This document shows, one piece after another, positions 31,387-43,927 of a stretch of 64,000 bases of DNA. Under the pieces are notes generated by a model. That model made no database searches and was not told the origin of the DNA. It was given only the letters and a program-made list of their open reading frames with translations. The translations under genes and the position numbers were made by a program. The stretch comes from Adiantum capillus-veneris (Eukaryota; Streptophyta; Polypodiopsida; Polypodiales; Pteridaceae). The stretch lies in the NCBI GenBank assembly GCA_014529385.2, contig CM043964.1, positions 108,538,587-108,602,586 of the forward strand, in the 5' to 3' direction. How positions within the stretch are numbered: the first letter of the stretch is position 1; every line of letters begins with the position of its first letter.

Positions 31387-32304
31387 GCACGGTATAAAGA
31401 ACAGAAGCAGGTATCTACATGGTTTCGTAAGATGGATGGACTGACAATTTAAAGACTTGTGACACGTCTAGGACTCTTCAAAATATACACAAGATCAAGA
31501 TATTCAATTCAAAAGACTTGGTTCTTTATTTATAAGGTGAATATTTACAAGGATAGCCTTACAAAAGAGCCTTAGGTATCTCATCCTAACTTGTTGTAAA
31601 TTTTTGCGGCCTTTAAAGGATCTGCATAACTGGCTGATTTGGAATATGGTGATACAAACGATGGGTGTTTGTAGTCAGATTTCTACAATCTTCTAGTTGA
31701 TTGGTATAATAGTTCTTATACTCATTGGAAATCGGAAAGTAAATTATAAGGTCCAAATTCTTAGGGGTATTCTGAGAAAAAGTTCGGATTCTTCGATATG
31801 GAATTATCTCCGCCACTCTATCCCATACCCATTCGTTTAGGGGTTTTCCCGTGCCTCCTGGGTAGGTGGGAACAGTGATACTCGAGTTGATACCCAAGAA
31901 GTAGTACAACTAAACCACTCTCAATTCCTCAGCCCAGCGTAGTTTCTTTAAATCCGTGGTAAGACACCCCAGCTTCCAAGCATTGATGTAATAAGTCCCG
32001 CCTTCATTGCTCCATTCAAGCTCCCAGCCTTTATCTATCCGAGTCGAATGAGGAGTGTGAGCCTTCATCAGTATCTCCATCACGCTCCTTCGGAAAAAAT
32101 ACTTTGGATAACGACAAGCACTCTCATAAATAAGCTCAAAGACTTGAAATTTGCGATATTCAATCATTGGATCTTCCTGAATTATCGGCGCATAAGCCTT
32201 TGGTTAGCTAACCAAATTTATTTTTTTATATATTTATATTTATATATATATATATACATTTTCAGACAGTACGAAATTTTTCCAAACTAACCCAGGCTCT
32301 GAAA
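31387..32304 (-). pseudogene. Level-1 leader and unclassified ORF remnant
   Basis: The minus strand has an open run of about 185 codons (32167-31613) broken by one TAG, with words such as YPKYFFRRSVMEILMKAHTP and LNEWVWDRVAEIIPYRRIRT. I do not recognise it. Its position, between primer site and Gag, suggests an N-terminal Gag extension or upstream ORF of this element. Confidence 0.45.
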
Positions 32305-32321
32305 CCTAGGCTCTGATACCA
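32305..32321 (-). other. Primer binding site of giant-LTR element
   Basis: The minus strand reads TGGTATCAGAGCCTAGG two bases after the LTR end. It is complementary to initiator Met-tRNA and fixes the element orientation. Confidence 0.9.
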
Positions 32322-32725
32322 CTTGTGAGGTCCCCAACCTGCCAATACCAAGATCGGGATGGGATCCCTGACAGGTCTCTAGGTCTGATAAAAATCAAAG
32401 TCTCTAAACAAGAAAAATCCAAGGAATAGACCTTTACCATTGACAATGGTTTGGGTCTATAGCCTTAGAAGAAGACCTAGTCTTGTCTCGCAGCGAAAAC
32501 GGGACAACATATAAGTAAAAGTCCAAAAAACTATTTTGTCCCTTTAACTGCCACAATTGGGCTAAGGTATCCTCAATCAACGCTTTTTTCTCCCTAACAG
32601 ATGTGAGGGCACAGCCACTGGTGGACTCCTCTTCCAAGTGAAGAAGTTTTCTAAACGTTTTAGAGCGCAGGGATGGATAGTTACCTGACTAATCAGGTCC
32701 ACCCGTCAATGATTGACAACCTTAG

Positions 32726-34319
32726 TGTCATAATAATCAATATCTAATTATCCTAAATGATTTTCTCATATTAAACTGATCATTTAATGTGGGGAAGTGC
32801 CAGGGGAGAAAAAGCTAGAATATTGCTTAAGCTAGTAGACCGGCCATAGTAGGGATCCAAAGGAGGGAAAATAGGGATCCAAAGGGGGGGGCATCTGCAA
32901 AAGAGCCATGTTCAACAATGGGATAAAAAGACCCTAAGGTTCAGCCCATTAAGGCTTCCAAAATGCTAAGGTTCCAAAATTCAAAGGTTGTGTCCAAAGG
33001 TCAACCCTAGGGAAAATTGGATGCTTTGTGTGTGCCCTAAAAGTCTTTGCACATCCCTACATGGGAGGGGGCGAGCCCTAAAGGAAGGGGATGAGAGAGA
33101 AAGCCACACACACACACACAGGCTCCCTTTACACAAAACGGAATGAGGGACACATGTCAACTCCCTAGGCCAGATGCCCACAAGGTGTGCCCAATTTCTA
33201 TTGGATGACCCTTGAAGTGGACCAATGAGAATTAAGCTAGAGTAAATCTAGTTTAATTAATTTAAAAACATTTAATAAAATAAACCAATGAGAATTAAGT
33301 CTCCTAGAAGACTATTGGGCAGTCTCCCAAGGGGTCCAATGAGCATTCAGGAGCCCCATGGCTTGCCTGATTCCTATTGGCCAGGAGGCAAAGGGGTCCA
33401 ATGAGAGTTTAGTTTAATTATTTAATTACCTAAAGCTCTCACAAAAGGGGAAAGGGGGACACATGTCAGAAGGCTATCACTTATGCTGCTTAATACCCAT
33501 TGGCTTGACTTGGGGAGGTCCAATGAGGCAAAAGCCAGACCAAATTAGCAACAAGGGCTCGCCCAAGAGAGAGAGAGGGGGGGCTGATTTTTGCAGGGAA
33601 TTATCACACACTCACTCACACTTGACCATGTGTGAAGAAAGAATACTCTATCTCCTCCCAAGATTTAATGGAGATCTCATCACCTACTCCAATCTTGTGA
33701 GATAGAAGCCTACATCAACACTCTCTTGGCATGTGGATGCAAATCCAACCAAGAGCCAAGCTTCAATGCATGCTCATCTTCTCTACCAAGCTAATTACTA
33801 AGCTAAGCTATGCTAATATGAGTGATTATGTGAGGAGATGTACATCTTTCTCGTAAGATACTCCTTCTTCCTCTCAATCTACTCTCATACCCTGCTAGCT
33901 CTCACCATCTTCGAAGGTGTGTGAGGTCTTGGGTCTGAGAACGGGGATAATTCAAGTTGTGTTTGTTAAGTGTTTTGCTTAGTGCATGAAGTTTCCATAT
34001 TCATTGCACTAGCTAGTCTTGAAGGAACACAAAGAATTGTATTGTACAATGTCTCTCTTGATGGGAGAAACCATAATACAAAGCCTTTTGGAGGGGGAAC
34101 CGGCTCCATGAAAATCCGGTCCTCAACTGTTGTCAATAGCTTAATTTCTCTCTCTTTTGAAAGTATTGTTGATGCTATCTAACTAGGTGTTATGCTTTTT
34201 GTTGCTCTCTCCACCCAAGCACTCTTGTAATTCTCATTAGGAATCTATTCTAATGAAATGCTCACTATGTTCATGCTAATTTCCGCTACACATAAGTTAT
34301 TAGGCCATTAAATGTTACA
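32726..34319. mobile_element. Solo LTR, 1594 bp
   Basis: Begins TGTCATAATAATC and ends AAATGTTACA. It is flanked by perfect 5-bp copies CTTAG (32721-32725 and 34320-34324). The left giant LTR shows the empty site (CCTTAGTCAATCCCC near 1808). No coding content or internal region is seen, so recombination between two LTRs of an otherwise lost element is the simplest reading. No partner element is in the window, and orientation is undetermined. Confidence 0.88.
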
Positions 34320-36543
34320 CTTAGTCAATCCCCACTTACCACCCCGCACTCACACATGATTTCTGTGTTATTTAATTATTACCACGTTCTTATCACAATT
34401 AAAACAATGATTCCTTTTATACTTCATAACATGAATTTATTAAAACAGCCCTTGAAACAGTATTGAAAACATTCTTTTAGCAAACAGACATCTTTAAACT
34501 TAAGACAGGGTACTATCAATCAAAACATTGTCCATAATAACCATGACCAGTACTCTTCTTGTCTCAAGACCACCTAAGGGTAAAAAAACGGCACCCATTC
34601 TTTATTCAGTGGATAAACCCCTACCCAAGGTTCCGGGTGTCCATACACCAAACCAGTTGCCCATACAACCGGGCGGCTCCCCTAGGATAAAAAACGGTAT
34701 CCTTACTTATGTAGAAACATCAAGACATGACACGGAGTAGAAACTCAACGTTCATGGGGGTAACCGACTTATCCGTGGCTAGAAATCCAATCATTATCGC
34801 CAATTTATACTAAGGAGTCGGAGGTGTCTTGAGACAAGCTGTCTTAAGGATGCTCAATCATATCTTTCCTATTTCAACCAATTTTAACCCAAACAATTCT
34901 TTCTTGCATTATAAACAAATGCACATTGGAAGTTACCTTTCGTTTTCAGCCAGTTTATCCTTCCTAACCTTACGTATGCAATGCTAACTTAAAAATGAAC
35001 TTTAAAAGATTTTAAATGAACAAAATAGAAATCCACCTGGGACTGCTCGTCCATGTGTTGTTGGACGGGTGCCCGTAGACTCTCCTCTGTTGGCCTCTGG
35101 CTAGGCCCAGCCTCATGGTCATTAGTGGCTTTGTTTGGCTTGTTGCTAACATCCTCTTCCTCAGTAAGAGGATTTCCCCTGGTTCTCTTTGAAGCCATGT
35201 CGGCCGCCTTATAAAAAGACTTAATCCATTAAAAGTTTAATTGAATAATCCTCTTTTTCCTTTTTTACCCAAAAATAAAGATTTTTGGAGTAAGTAGGTA
35301 TTTTTAATAGTCAATTTGATGAGATATTCCTCCTATAACTTTCTATGCTATAAGTAATTTCCCATAATTACTACTTAATTTGGGAAGTCCTTTAACTAGG
35401 TTTCTCCTTAGTCTATCTTCCATTTTAACCTTAGTAAATTATAAATTTCTATCCACTAATGGGTTACTCTCCCTAAATTGTAATTGAATATGTTCTATCT
35501 TTAATAATTTTCATAAATTTGATTAATAACCTTTTCCTCCTATACTTATGGTCTAAATTAGGTAAGATTTTACTGATAGTAACTTGTTATACCATCCATT
35601 TATGTTGAGGTAAATTTCCCACCCTTCAATTCTGATTTTAGACCTCGAGTATTTGTTTGGTAATTAGATAAATTCATTTACTAATTTTCCTTGTCTATTT
35701 TATATGAAACTTTGATTACTTTTATTGAATATAAATACCTAATCTATTTATATGAGGTTGGGGTATTTATCATGGATTTCCCAAGGTGTGTTCTGCCTTT
35801 GATACTTATATCAAGGGTTTTTGGATTAATTTACTATATTTTCCCTTTTATTTTCTCATAAAAAGTAATGTAATTTTATTAGGATAACTAGATAAATTAA
35901 TTATTTGAGCTTTATATAATTATCAAGGGTTTCCTAAGGTATAATTAACCTCTAATAAATAACTCAAGTCATTTTGAATCTATTTGCTAATTTCCCCTAT
36001 TTAATTTGTCCTAAAAATAGAGTATTTTTGCTCAAGTAATACTATAAATTAATTATCTGAGCTTCTCCTAATTATCACAGGTTTCCTAACATGTATTTAA
36101 CCTTTATTAAATAACTCAACTCAATTTGAATCCATTTGCTAATTTTTCTTGTTTAATTTGTCCTAAAAATAGAGTATTTTTGCTAAAGTAATTAGATAAA
36201 TTGATTATCTAAGCCTCTCCTAATTAACACGGCTTTCCTTTTATCTAATTAACCACTGATAAATAACTTCAAGCATTTGGAATCAATTTACTAATTTCTC
36301 CTATTTAATTTTTCTTAAAAATGGAGTATTTATTTTAATGTAATTAGATAATTAATATCTGAGCTTCTAATAATTATCATAGGTTCCCCAACACATATTT
36401 AACCTCTGATAAATAACTCAAAGCATTTGAATCAATTTACTAATTTTCCCTATTTCATTTGTCCTTTAAAATAGAGTATTTGTGTTAAAGTTATTAGGTA
36501 AATTAACTATCTGAGCTTATCCTAATTATCACGGGTTTCTTAA

Positions 36544-37865
36544 CACTAGGTTGGTAACCTAACAGGACATAAAAGTGTCCTTTCAGTGTTTTAAAAAAAA
36601 CCTCCAAAACCATAGTAGATCCACTCATTTTGTAAACTCCTTTCATGAGGTTATAGTTCAAGGCCTACTACTCATGGAAAAAATAAGAAACTTGTAAAAT
36701 TTCTCATCTTTTGATCACACCAAGCCTCCAAAGTTGATGGACCAGTGCATTTTTATCAAAACAATCATTTCTTACATTTTGTTGCATAAAGATAAGATTA
36801 GGGATTTTTGTAGGACTTGAGATAAATTCCCTAGTTAACTTCAATGGGTTGGTGATCAAAACATATGATTTCTTCTCACTCACTATTTTTTTTTTGGCCA
36901 AAATAAATAGGTACAAAAAAGTTGAATTTTTACCATTCTGCAAAGCTATCATCATAGTTTCTATAGCCACGCTCAATACAGATAATATATGCATGTTTTC
37001 TTAGTTCCCTATTGTCCTTTATGTTCATAAGGAGCCATGGAGCATGTCAAAAGAATAACACATCTCTTACCAAGGGGAATCTTGGGGACAAAGATGAAGT
37101 GCTAAATACAGCAAACATGAAAAAACTGGGTTCAACATTATAAGTTGTAGAATCCCATAGAAACTATTCAATATCTAGCCAAATTTGATCCTTATAACTA
37201 GATATGGTTACTGCCTACAAAATGAATGTAGTTGTCACAAGAAACTAACAATATTGAAAAAGCTATACTTGATATACTAGAATGTTTCGTTTTCTTCTAT
37301 AATTGAAAAAATCAACCATCATTGTTTACTATGCAAAATAGGGTATTAGGTGCCCCAAAACTCAAGGAATATTAGCTTTATGTTACAATATGCGACATAG
37401 AAAATCAAAAATGCATTTGGATATCATGAAATCCACCAAAAAAATCATAGAGGAGCTAAAATTGGCTAAAAAACAGGATTTGACAATTTTTGTAATTTGG
37501 TCATAACTTACAACTTTAATATTTATTTCTCCCTACAAGCATCAGGACATGTGGAGGACTACTGAAGATAGTTCTCTAGCATTATAGACCTCACAAACAT
37601 GAATTCTAGAGTGGTATAGTTGCAAAAAGTTGAAAAAAGCCAAAAACAGGACCCGTTTTTTTCACACGGTTTAGGTTGTGAAATGTTGTGCAAGGACAAA
37701 GTTAAAGATGGAATTGATATTCCAAAAAAATGTCCAGCTTTTTTTAGCTCATGAGACAACTTTCTAGATAGATAGCACCTCAAAATCCATTTTGAAACTC
37801 TTGACATAATTCAAGGAAAATGGTCACTTAACAGGACATAAAAGTGTCCCATTAACAACCTAGTG
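36544..37865. mobile_element. TIR transposon at TTAA site, copy 1
   Basis: 1322 bp with inverted ends CACTAGGTTGGTAA / CACTAGGTTGTTAA, flanked by TTAA on both sides (36540-36543 and 37866-37869). Just inside each end lies GGACATAAAAGTGTCC or its near reverse. Other LTR units give the empty-site sequence with one TTAA. No transposase is visible, so it is non-autonomous. A second copy, in inverse orientation, is at 53970-55307. TTAA duplication is the mark of piggyBac-like transposases, but a TA duplication with ACACTAG ends (Tc1/mariner-like) fits equally well. Confidence 0.85.
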
Positions 37866-39342
37866 TTAACATCTAAATAACCACTGAATTCAAAGCATTT
37901 GGAATCAATTTACTAATTTTTCCTATTTAATTTGTCTTAAAAATAGAGTATTTCTGCTAAAGTAATTAGGTAATTTAGTTACTGGAGCTTCTCCTAAATA
38001 TCATGAGTTCCCTAACACATAATTAACCATTGATAAATAACTCAAAGCATTTGAAATCATTTTACTAATTTTCCCTATTTAATTTGTCTTAAAACCAAAG
38101 TATTTCTGCTAAAGTAATTAGGTAAATTAACTATCTGAGCTTCTCATAATTATCACGGGCTCCCTAACATATAATTAACCACTGATAAATAGCTCAAAAC
38201 ATTTGAAATCAGTTTACTAATTTCCCCTATTTAATTTGTCTTAAAAACAGAGTATTTCTGCTAAAGTAATTAGGTAAATTAATTTTCTGAGCTTCTCCTA
38301 ATTATCATGGGTTTTATAATATATAATTAACCACTTATAAATATATCAAAGTATTTTGAATCAATTTGATTATTTTCCTCTTTAATTTTTTGTAAAAAAC
38401 GATATAATTCTGTCTAATTAATTAAAAAATTACTCAAAAAATTATAGGATAATTTTTCTAGCTTAATTATTGTCTAATGCAGCTTTGATAATTATGTCAA
38501 CTTAATGTAAGCTTAATTAATATATTTTCCATTAGTTTATGATTAATTTGGCTAATTTCAGTCCTAATATGATAGGATAATTAATTAGCTTAACATGTCC
38601 AAGCTTAATTACAACAATTAGTAGATAATATTTAATTAAGAGAGGTTTTATGAGTATACATAGGTCTAATCTTTAATATATTGACAAAATAGATTAATCT
38701 AACCTTGCTAATTAAGAAGGATTAGGCTAATTACCGTTTAGGTTAATCAACTAGAGCTTAATCTGTCGTGATTTTTGCGTAGCGTTCTCTCTAGATGAGA
38801 GAGAGAGAGTGTCAAGGCTTCGAGTCTCCTTGAAATTGTGAAGCCAGGGTCATATTTATAGGTTTCTGGGCATTCAAAGGCTGGAAAATGGAACTAGCTT
38901 GCATCCCAAGCAGCCCTACAGTCAAAAAACACCCCCTGCTAAAATCTAGTATGGGAGAGTTCATCATTACCGAACACAGCGCCCCTTAGCTTCCACAATT
39001 GATTTTTACTATTTTCACTGATTTTTAATGATGAAAATTGAAAATATCACTAATTTCTAGAACCTTAGCATAATAAAGTCTTTGTTAATAATAATTACTA
39101 AAACCATCCAATTTTTCTTAACTAATTGAATTCCTAGTGTAACCTTTCAGGGCCCGTAACTTTTTTAGATTTTATCGGAATTCTGTTCTGAAAATTTCTA
39201 GCCAGGGGTTTGCTATGCTTAAGATTCCAAAAATACCAATATTTTCCACGGTCTGACAATTCTACATTGCTTTTTCAATAATCATATCAATTGAATTAAG
39301 CTTTATACAATCTTCAAGGTTTCAGAAACTGAAAACCTTACA

Positions 39343-39750
39343 AATGACAAGCGAGATAAAGACAAATTCACCAAAAAAGGGTAGTAAAAGAGAAATTCCT
39401 ATGCGAAAACTCAAGGTAGAATCCATTACTTTATGCTTGTGGAAGGTAAAGATTACTTGAAAATCAAAATCACCAAAAGATTTTCAAGTTCCTCAACAAG
39501 CAAGAAAAAGAAACAAAAGAAATGGAAACCAAACCCAAGGAGATTAAAGAGAATAGAAGTGAACCAAAAATGAATGGAAAAATAAATACGAAGAGCTAAA
39601 ACAAGCTTTTAAAGAGGTTTGGATGACACACAAGGAAGTGACCATACATCATAACATACGTACTAAACATAAACTCTTGAGACATATGTAAAATGGGTAT
39701 AAGAATATCAATATTCTTCTATCACATGAATCTTTCCTTTGCCTTCCTTA
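39343..39750 (+). pseudogene. Right remnant of level-0 G1 gag-pol linker
   Basis: This aligns by eye with G1 12990-13290: a basic stretch after TSD AATGA, CATTACTTTATGCTTGTGGAAGG against CACTATTTGATGCTTGTAAAAGC, and KNKYEELKQAFKEVW against KQKYQELKRSLREIW. The frame is broken repeatedly. It shows that the giant-LTR element inserted in an older copy of the same family that later inserted inside it. Confidence 0.6.
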
Positions 39751-40175
39751 GGAAGAGAATGGGGTCTAAGAGGGCCTCTTTATTTGGCAGTTTAAGGAAG
39801 TCAAACATTAAATAATCAAAAGAAAACTTTGAATTCAAACAAACAAAACAACTAGTTTATTTGAATTCAAAATTCTCCGCTAAAATATAGCGGATAAAAC
39901 CATATCATGTAGCATATCTATGGCAAGATCTGGATGTGTAGATTCCAGATCTATGATCTTTGCTCAAATCGGAGACCATATATGGGAGTTATAGAAGGCC
40001 AAAAATCATAAAATTTCTTTTTGGAGGGTAAAGTTCATCCTTTGACTATTCTTACACATCTATTACACACCCACCATTCTTGCACAAATGGCATACACAT
40101 ATTTGTCAAAATGTTAATCACCTCCATAAGCTCATGGAAAATAAAGAGGCCCTCCTAGATCCCAATGTCTCTTCC
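39751..40175. mobile_element. MITE, copy 1
   Basis: 425 bp with long inverted ends: GGAAGAGAATGGGGTCTAAG at the left and, reversed, GGAAGAGACATTGGGATCTA at the right, both continuing into GAGGGCCTCTTTATTT. It is flanked by TA on each side (39749-39750, 40176-40177). It is about 75-80 percent alike to 63304-63758. No coding capacity. TA flanks suggest a Tc1/mariner-type MITE, but TTA/TAA (Harbinger type) cannot be excluded. Confidence 0.8.
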
Positions 40176-40959
40176 TAATGTGGGTGTCCCTCCCATTTCC
40201 TTTGAAGTAGGATTTGGTAGGTAGATGATTGGTCTTTCCACAATGAGGGAAAAGTTCTTAGCAAAGTAATGATTTTTAAAAATTCCTAGCTCCTCCCCAT
40301 GCTAGAAGAGGTAAATTAACTTCCACTAGCTGAGAATAGTTCATCATGTTTGGAAGAACAAAAAGAAAAATTGATCACCTTAGTTACCTTCTTCTTGTTT
40401 GCGACGACCTTAATAGTTTCTTATGGTAGACTATTGATAAAATTCTTAAGCATTGGTGTAGATTCCTACTCTTTTAGGACTATGACTAGAGTTGTTCATA
40501 GTCCTTGCTATCTCCAAAAGCTTTGAGTAATATAGAAACCTTGTCATTGTCATTAGTATTTCATTCCAAAAATATAGATTGTGTGCAGAATTAATCTCAG
40601 CCTATTGACAAGGCCACGGATTTCCTCTCAATCCTACATCATCAGGTCAAAGAAAGACAACTTGATTTATTTATTTTCTGAATTCTTGGCCTTTACTCCA
40701 AAGACTCTTTCTAGCATGGATCCTTTTCAAAGCCATGAACAAAATTTTCATCCATTACTATGAGAATGATCGTTTGCATTACTGTGGAAGGGAGGCCTTA
40801 CCTTACATAAGCCAATGTCTTTTATAGGAAAGTCATAAGGATATATCATGGAAAATAAATATCAATGTATAAAATTGAAATGCATGCATTCTTATTCTTT
40901 GAAAGTAGACTCCTACCTACTAAGGTAGGTGATGTTTGAGCATCTAAAATTGTGCATAC
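40176..40959. other. Unclassified spacer
   Basis: No recognisable coding sequence, RNA gene or repeat between the MITE and CopB. Possibly further decayed level-0 DNA. Confidence 0.4.
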
Positions 40960-41151
40960 TGAAGGAGTACGAGCGTAAGTGCGACGCGAGAGAGAGTGCG
41001 AGAAGAAGAGCACGACGATATGGTGAACTCGCTCTACTGTAATGTGTAGAGCATAGTGAGTTCTTATTAGGTTTTTACAAAAGAATATGTGTACATACCT
41101 GGCGGCCCGCCCACTTACCTGGGCGACCACATTGGGATTTATACCCCAACA
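40960..41151 (-). repeat. CopB outer 3' LTR
   Basis: 192 bp. The purine tract AAGTGGGAGGT precedes it on the minus strand (about 41152-41163). Confidence 0.92.
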
Positions 41152-41974
41152 ACCTCCCACTTAAATTCCAATGTGGTACTTTAAGTGTGAGAGAAGCTAA
41201 TATACAAGAGATGTAGAGAAGTGATGTATTACCCTACACCTAACTGCTTGCGAAAATGCGCAAAGCTCTTTGAGGGAAGTCCTTTTGTAAGTAGATCAAC
41301 AGGATTTTCTGTGGTGTGAACTTTGACAAGCTGAAGTTGCTTATCCTCAAGCATTTCCCTGATGAAATGATACTTCACATCCACATGCTTTGTCTTTGAG
41401 TGATCAACTGGATTGCACGCCAATTGTATAGCACTTTGACTATCACAATATAACACAGGCATCTCTTCTTTGATTCCCAAATCTGTTACTAGTCAATTAA
41501 GCCAAATTGATTCTTTGCATGCCTCTGATGCTGCAACATATTCAGCCTCTATAGTAGACTGAGTAACACAATCTTGTAATCTAGAACGCCATGATACTGC
41601 TCCACCAGCCAATGTAAAGACATACCCTGACGTAGACCTTCGGTTGTCTAAGTCACCTGCATAATCTGAGTCTGTAAAACCCTTTACACTTAGCTCCTGA
41701 CTCCCATAGCATATACGCATACTCTTTGTAGCTTTCAGGTATCTCAATATTCCTTTCACTACCTCCCAATGTTTCTTGCCTGGGTTTGACATGTATCGAC
41801 TTACTACTCCCACTGCAAATGCAATGTCTGGGCGAGTAGCAATCATTGCATACATCAAACTACCCACTGCAGACGCATATGGAATCTTATCCATTTCAAC
41901 ATGTTCTTCCTCAGACACACGACAATCTTGTTTGCTAAGTTTCACATATGGTGGCAATGGAACACTCAATGCGT
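41152..41974 (-). pseudogene. CopB deleted second unit: end of RT and RNase H
   Basis: On the minus strand this reads SVPLPPYVKLSKQDCRVSEE through YASAVGSLMYAMIATRPD, FTDSDYAGDLDNRRSTSGY, STIEAEYVAASEAC and YCDSQSAIQLACN to the purine tract. It is nearly identical to 42165-42995. At its upstream end, pol is joined two bases from the middle LTR: everything from the primer site to late RT has been deleted. A stop separates the two RNase H frames at about 41490, as in the main unit. Confidence 0.9.
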
Positions 41975-42164
41975 TGAAGGAGTACGAGCAAAAGTGCGAC
42001 GCGAGAGAGTGCGCGAGAAGAAGAGCATGACCATATGGTGAACTCGCTCTACTGTAATGTGTAGAGCATAGTGAGTTCTTATTATGTTTTTACAAAAGAA
42101 TGTGTACATACCTGGCGGCCCGCCCACTTACCTGGGCGACCACATTGGGCTTTATACACCAACA
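41975..42164 (-). repeat. CopB middle LTR
   Basis: 190 bp, shared by the main and the deleted unit. On the minus strand it is followed by AC, the two bases that normally separate LTR and primer site, and then directly by pol sequence. Confidence 0.92.
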
Positions 42165-43927
42165 ACCTCCCACTTAAAGTCCAATGTGGTACTTTAAGTG
42201 TGAGATAAGCTACTATACAAGCTAATATACAAGAGATGTAGAGAAGTGATGTATTACCCTACACCTAACTGCTTGCGAAAATGCGCAAAGCTCTCTGAGG
42301 GAAGTCCTTTTGTAAGTAGATCAACAGGATTTTCTGTGGTGTGAACTTTGACAAGCTGAAGTTGCTTATCCTCAAGTATTTCCCTGATGAAATGATACTT
42401 CACATCCACATGCTTTGTCTTTGAGTGATCAACTGGATTGCGCGCCAATTGTATAGCACTTTGACTATCACAATATAACACAGGCATCTCTTCTTTGATT
42501 CCCAAATCTGTTACTAGTCAATTAAGCCAAATTGATTCTTTGCATGCCTCTGATGCTGCAACATATTCAACCTCTGTAGTAGACTGAGTAACACAATCTT
42601 GTAATCTAGAACGCCATGATACTGCTCCACCAGCCAATGTAAAGACATACCCTGATGTAGACCTTCGGTTGTCTAAGTCACCTGCATAATCTGAGTCTGT
42701 AAAACCCTTTACACTTAGCTCCTGACTCCCATAGCATATACGCATACTCTTTGTAGCTTTCAGGTATCTCAATATTCCTTTCACTGCCTCCCAATGTTTC
42801 TTGCCTGGGTTTGACATGTATCGACTTACTACTCCCACTGCAAATGCAATGTCTGGGCGAGTAGCAATCATTGCATACATCAAACTACCCACTGCAGACG
42901 CATATGGAATCTTATCCATTTCAGCCTGTTCTTCCTCAGACACACGACAATCTTATTTGCTAAGTTTCACATATGGTGGCAATGGAACACTCAATGCCTT
43001 TCCCTTCTCCATATTGAAACGTTGCAAAACCTTGTCAATATACTCTGTTTGAGATAACCAAATCAACTTCTTTGATCTGTCTCTCTCAATGCGCATACCA
43101 AGTATATGACTTGCCTCACCCATGTCTTTCATGTCAAACGATTTTGCCATCTTTGACTTCAAAGCTGAAATTTCTTCCAAGTGTTTGCCAGCAATCAACA
43201 TGTCATCCACATACAAAATAAGGATCAACCAACTGCCATCCTTAGCCTTCTTTGTATATAGACAGTGATCGAACTCACTACGTTTGTAGCCTTGAGAAAG
43301 CATAAACTTGTGGAACTTATGGTACCATGCCCTCGGTGATTGTTTTAAGACATAAAGACTCTTTAACAACTGGCATACCAAATCTTCCTTGCCTTTCTCA
43401 ACAAACCCTTCTGGCTGCTGCATGTAAATTTCCACATCTAAATCACCATGCAAGAACGCTGTCTTGACATCCATTTGGTGCAACACCAAATCTAATATCG
43501 CAACCAATGCAAGAAAGCATCTCAATGTAGTCATCTTGACCATCGGAGAGAAGACTTCATCAAAGTCAATGCCTTGTTCTTGCTTAAAGCCCTTGGCAAC
43601 AAGCCTTGCTTTGTACTTTGGCTGACTATCATGGACGGTGATCTTATACCTGGCAACCCATTTACAAGGTAGAGCCTTTTTGCCCTGTGGTAATTTAACT
43701 AGCTTCCATGTCTGGTTTTTATGCAGAGCTGTCATCTCTGACTGCATGGCCAATTGCCAATTCCCGGAGTCCTTCATTTGCACTGCTTTCTTGTAACATG
43801 AAGTCTCATTGCAATCAGTCAGCATGACATAGTTCATAGATGGAACAAACCGATCAGGAGGTCGCGTGATACGTCCAGATCTATGCAAAATAGGTGGCTC
43901 AGGATCAGCCACAACCTGTGGTTCCAA
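42165..43927 (-). pseudogene. CopB reverse transcriptase-RNase H
   Basis: The frame at 43927-42953 (324 codons) has LPQGKKALPCKWV, KARLVAKGFKQEQG, Asp 153 in QMDVKTAFLHGD, LYVLKQSPRAWY and YVDD at 239-242. A TAA at 42953 replaces one codon, after which the frame 42943-42518 gives the connection and RNase H (FTDSDYAG, STTEVEY; the family's Glu at STEAEY is kept as E in TTEVE). A further stop separates the last part, 42505-42254, with YCDSQSAIQLARN and the tail to the purine tract. It belongs to the TNT1-like plant copia type by these motifs. Confidence 0.92.

Larger units (their letters stand above)
1418..39342 (-). mobile_element. Giant-LTR chromodomain gypsy element, nested host
   Basis: Two homologous direct repeats with TG...CA ends (on the plus strand TGTGAGGTCCCC...ACCTTACA) bound this region, and a perfect 5-bp target duplication AATGA lies at 1413-1417 and 39343-39347. 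On the minus strand the right repeat is followed after two bases by a Met-tRNA primer site (32305-32321), and the left repeat is preceded by a purine tract (5211-5222), so the element reads right to left. Without the G1 insertion its internal part is only about 2.3 kb: Gag pieces, a CCHC knuckle and a chromodomain. Protease, RT, RNase H and integrase core are absent. It is therefore an internally deleted chromovirus relative, with LTRs longer than its body. Confidence 0.85.
32324..39342 (-). repeat. Right (5') LTR of giant-LTR element, twice interrupted
   Basis: 7019 bp as it stands. Removing the solo LTR (32726-34319) and the TTAA-site transposon (36544-37865) with one target copy each leaves about 4.1 kb that aligns with 1418-5210. 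Ends are TGTGAGGTCCCC and ACCTTACA. It carries the same degenerate 150-bp units as the left copy, with about one extra unit. Confidence 0.87.

Noticed and set aside
36544-37865. CACTA (En/Spm) transposon, because ends read CACTAG
   Set aside because: CACTA elements make 3-bp direct target copies. Here the flanks read TAA and TTA, which agree only as TTAA or TA.
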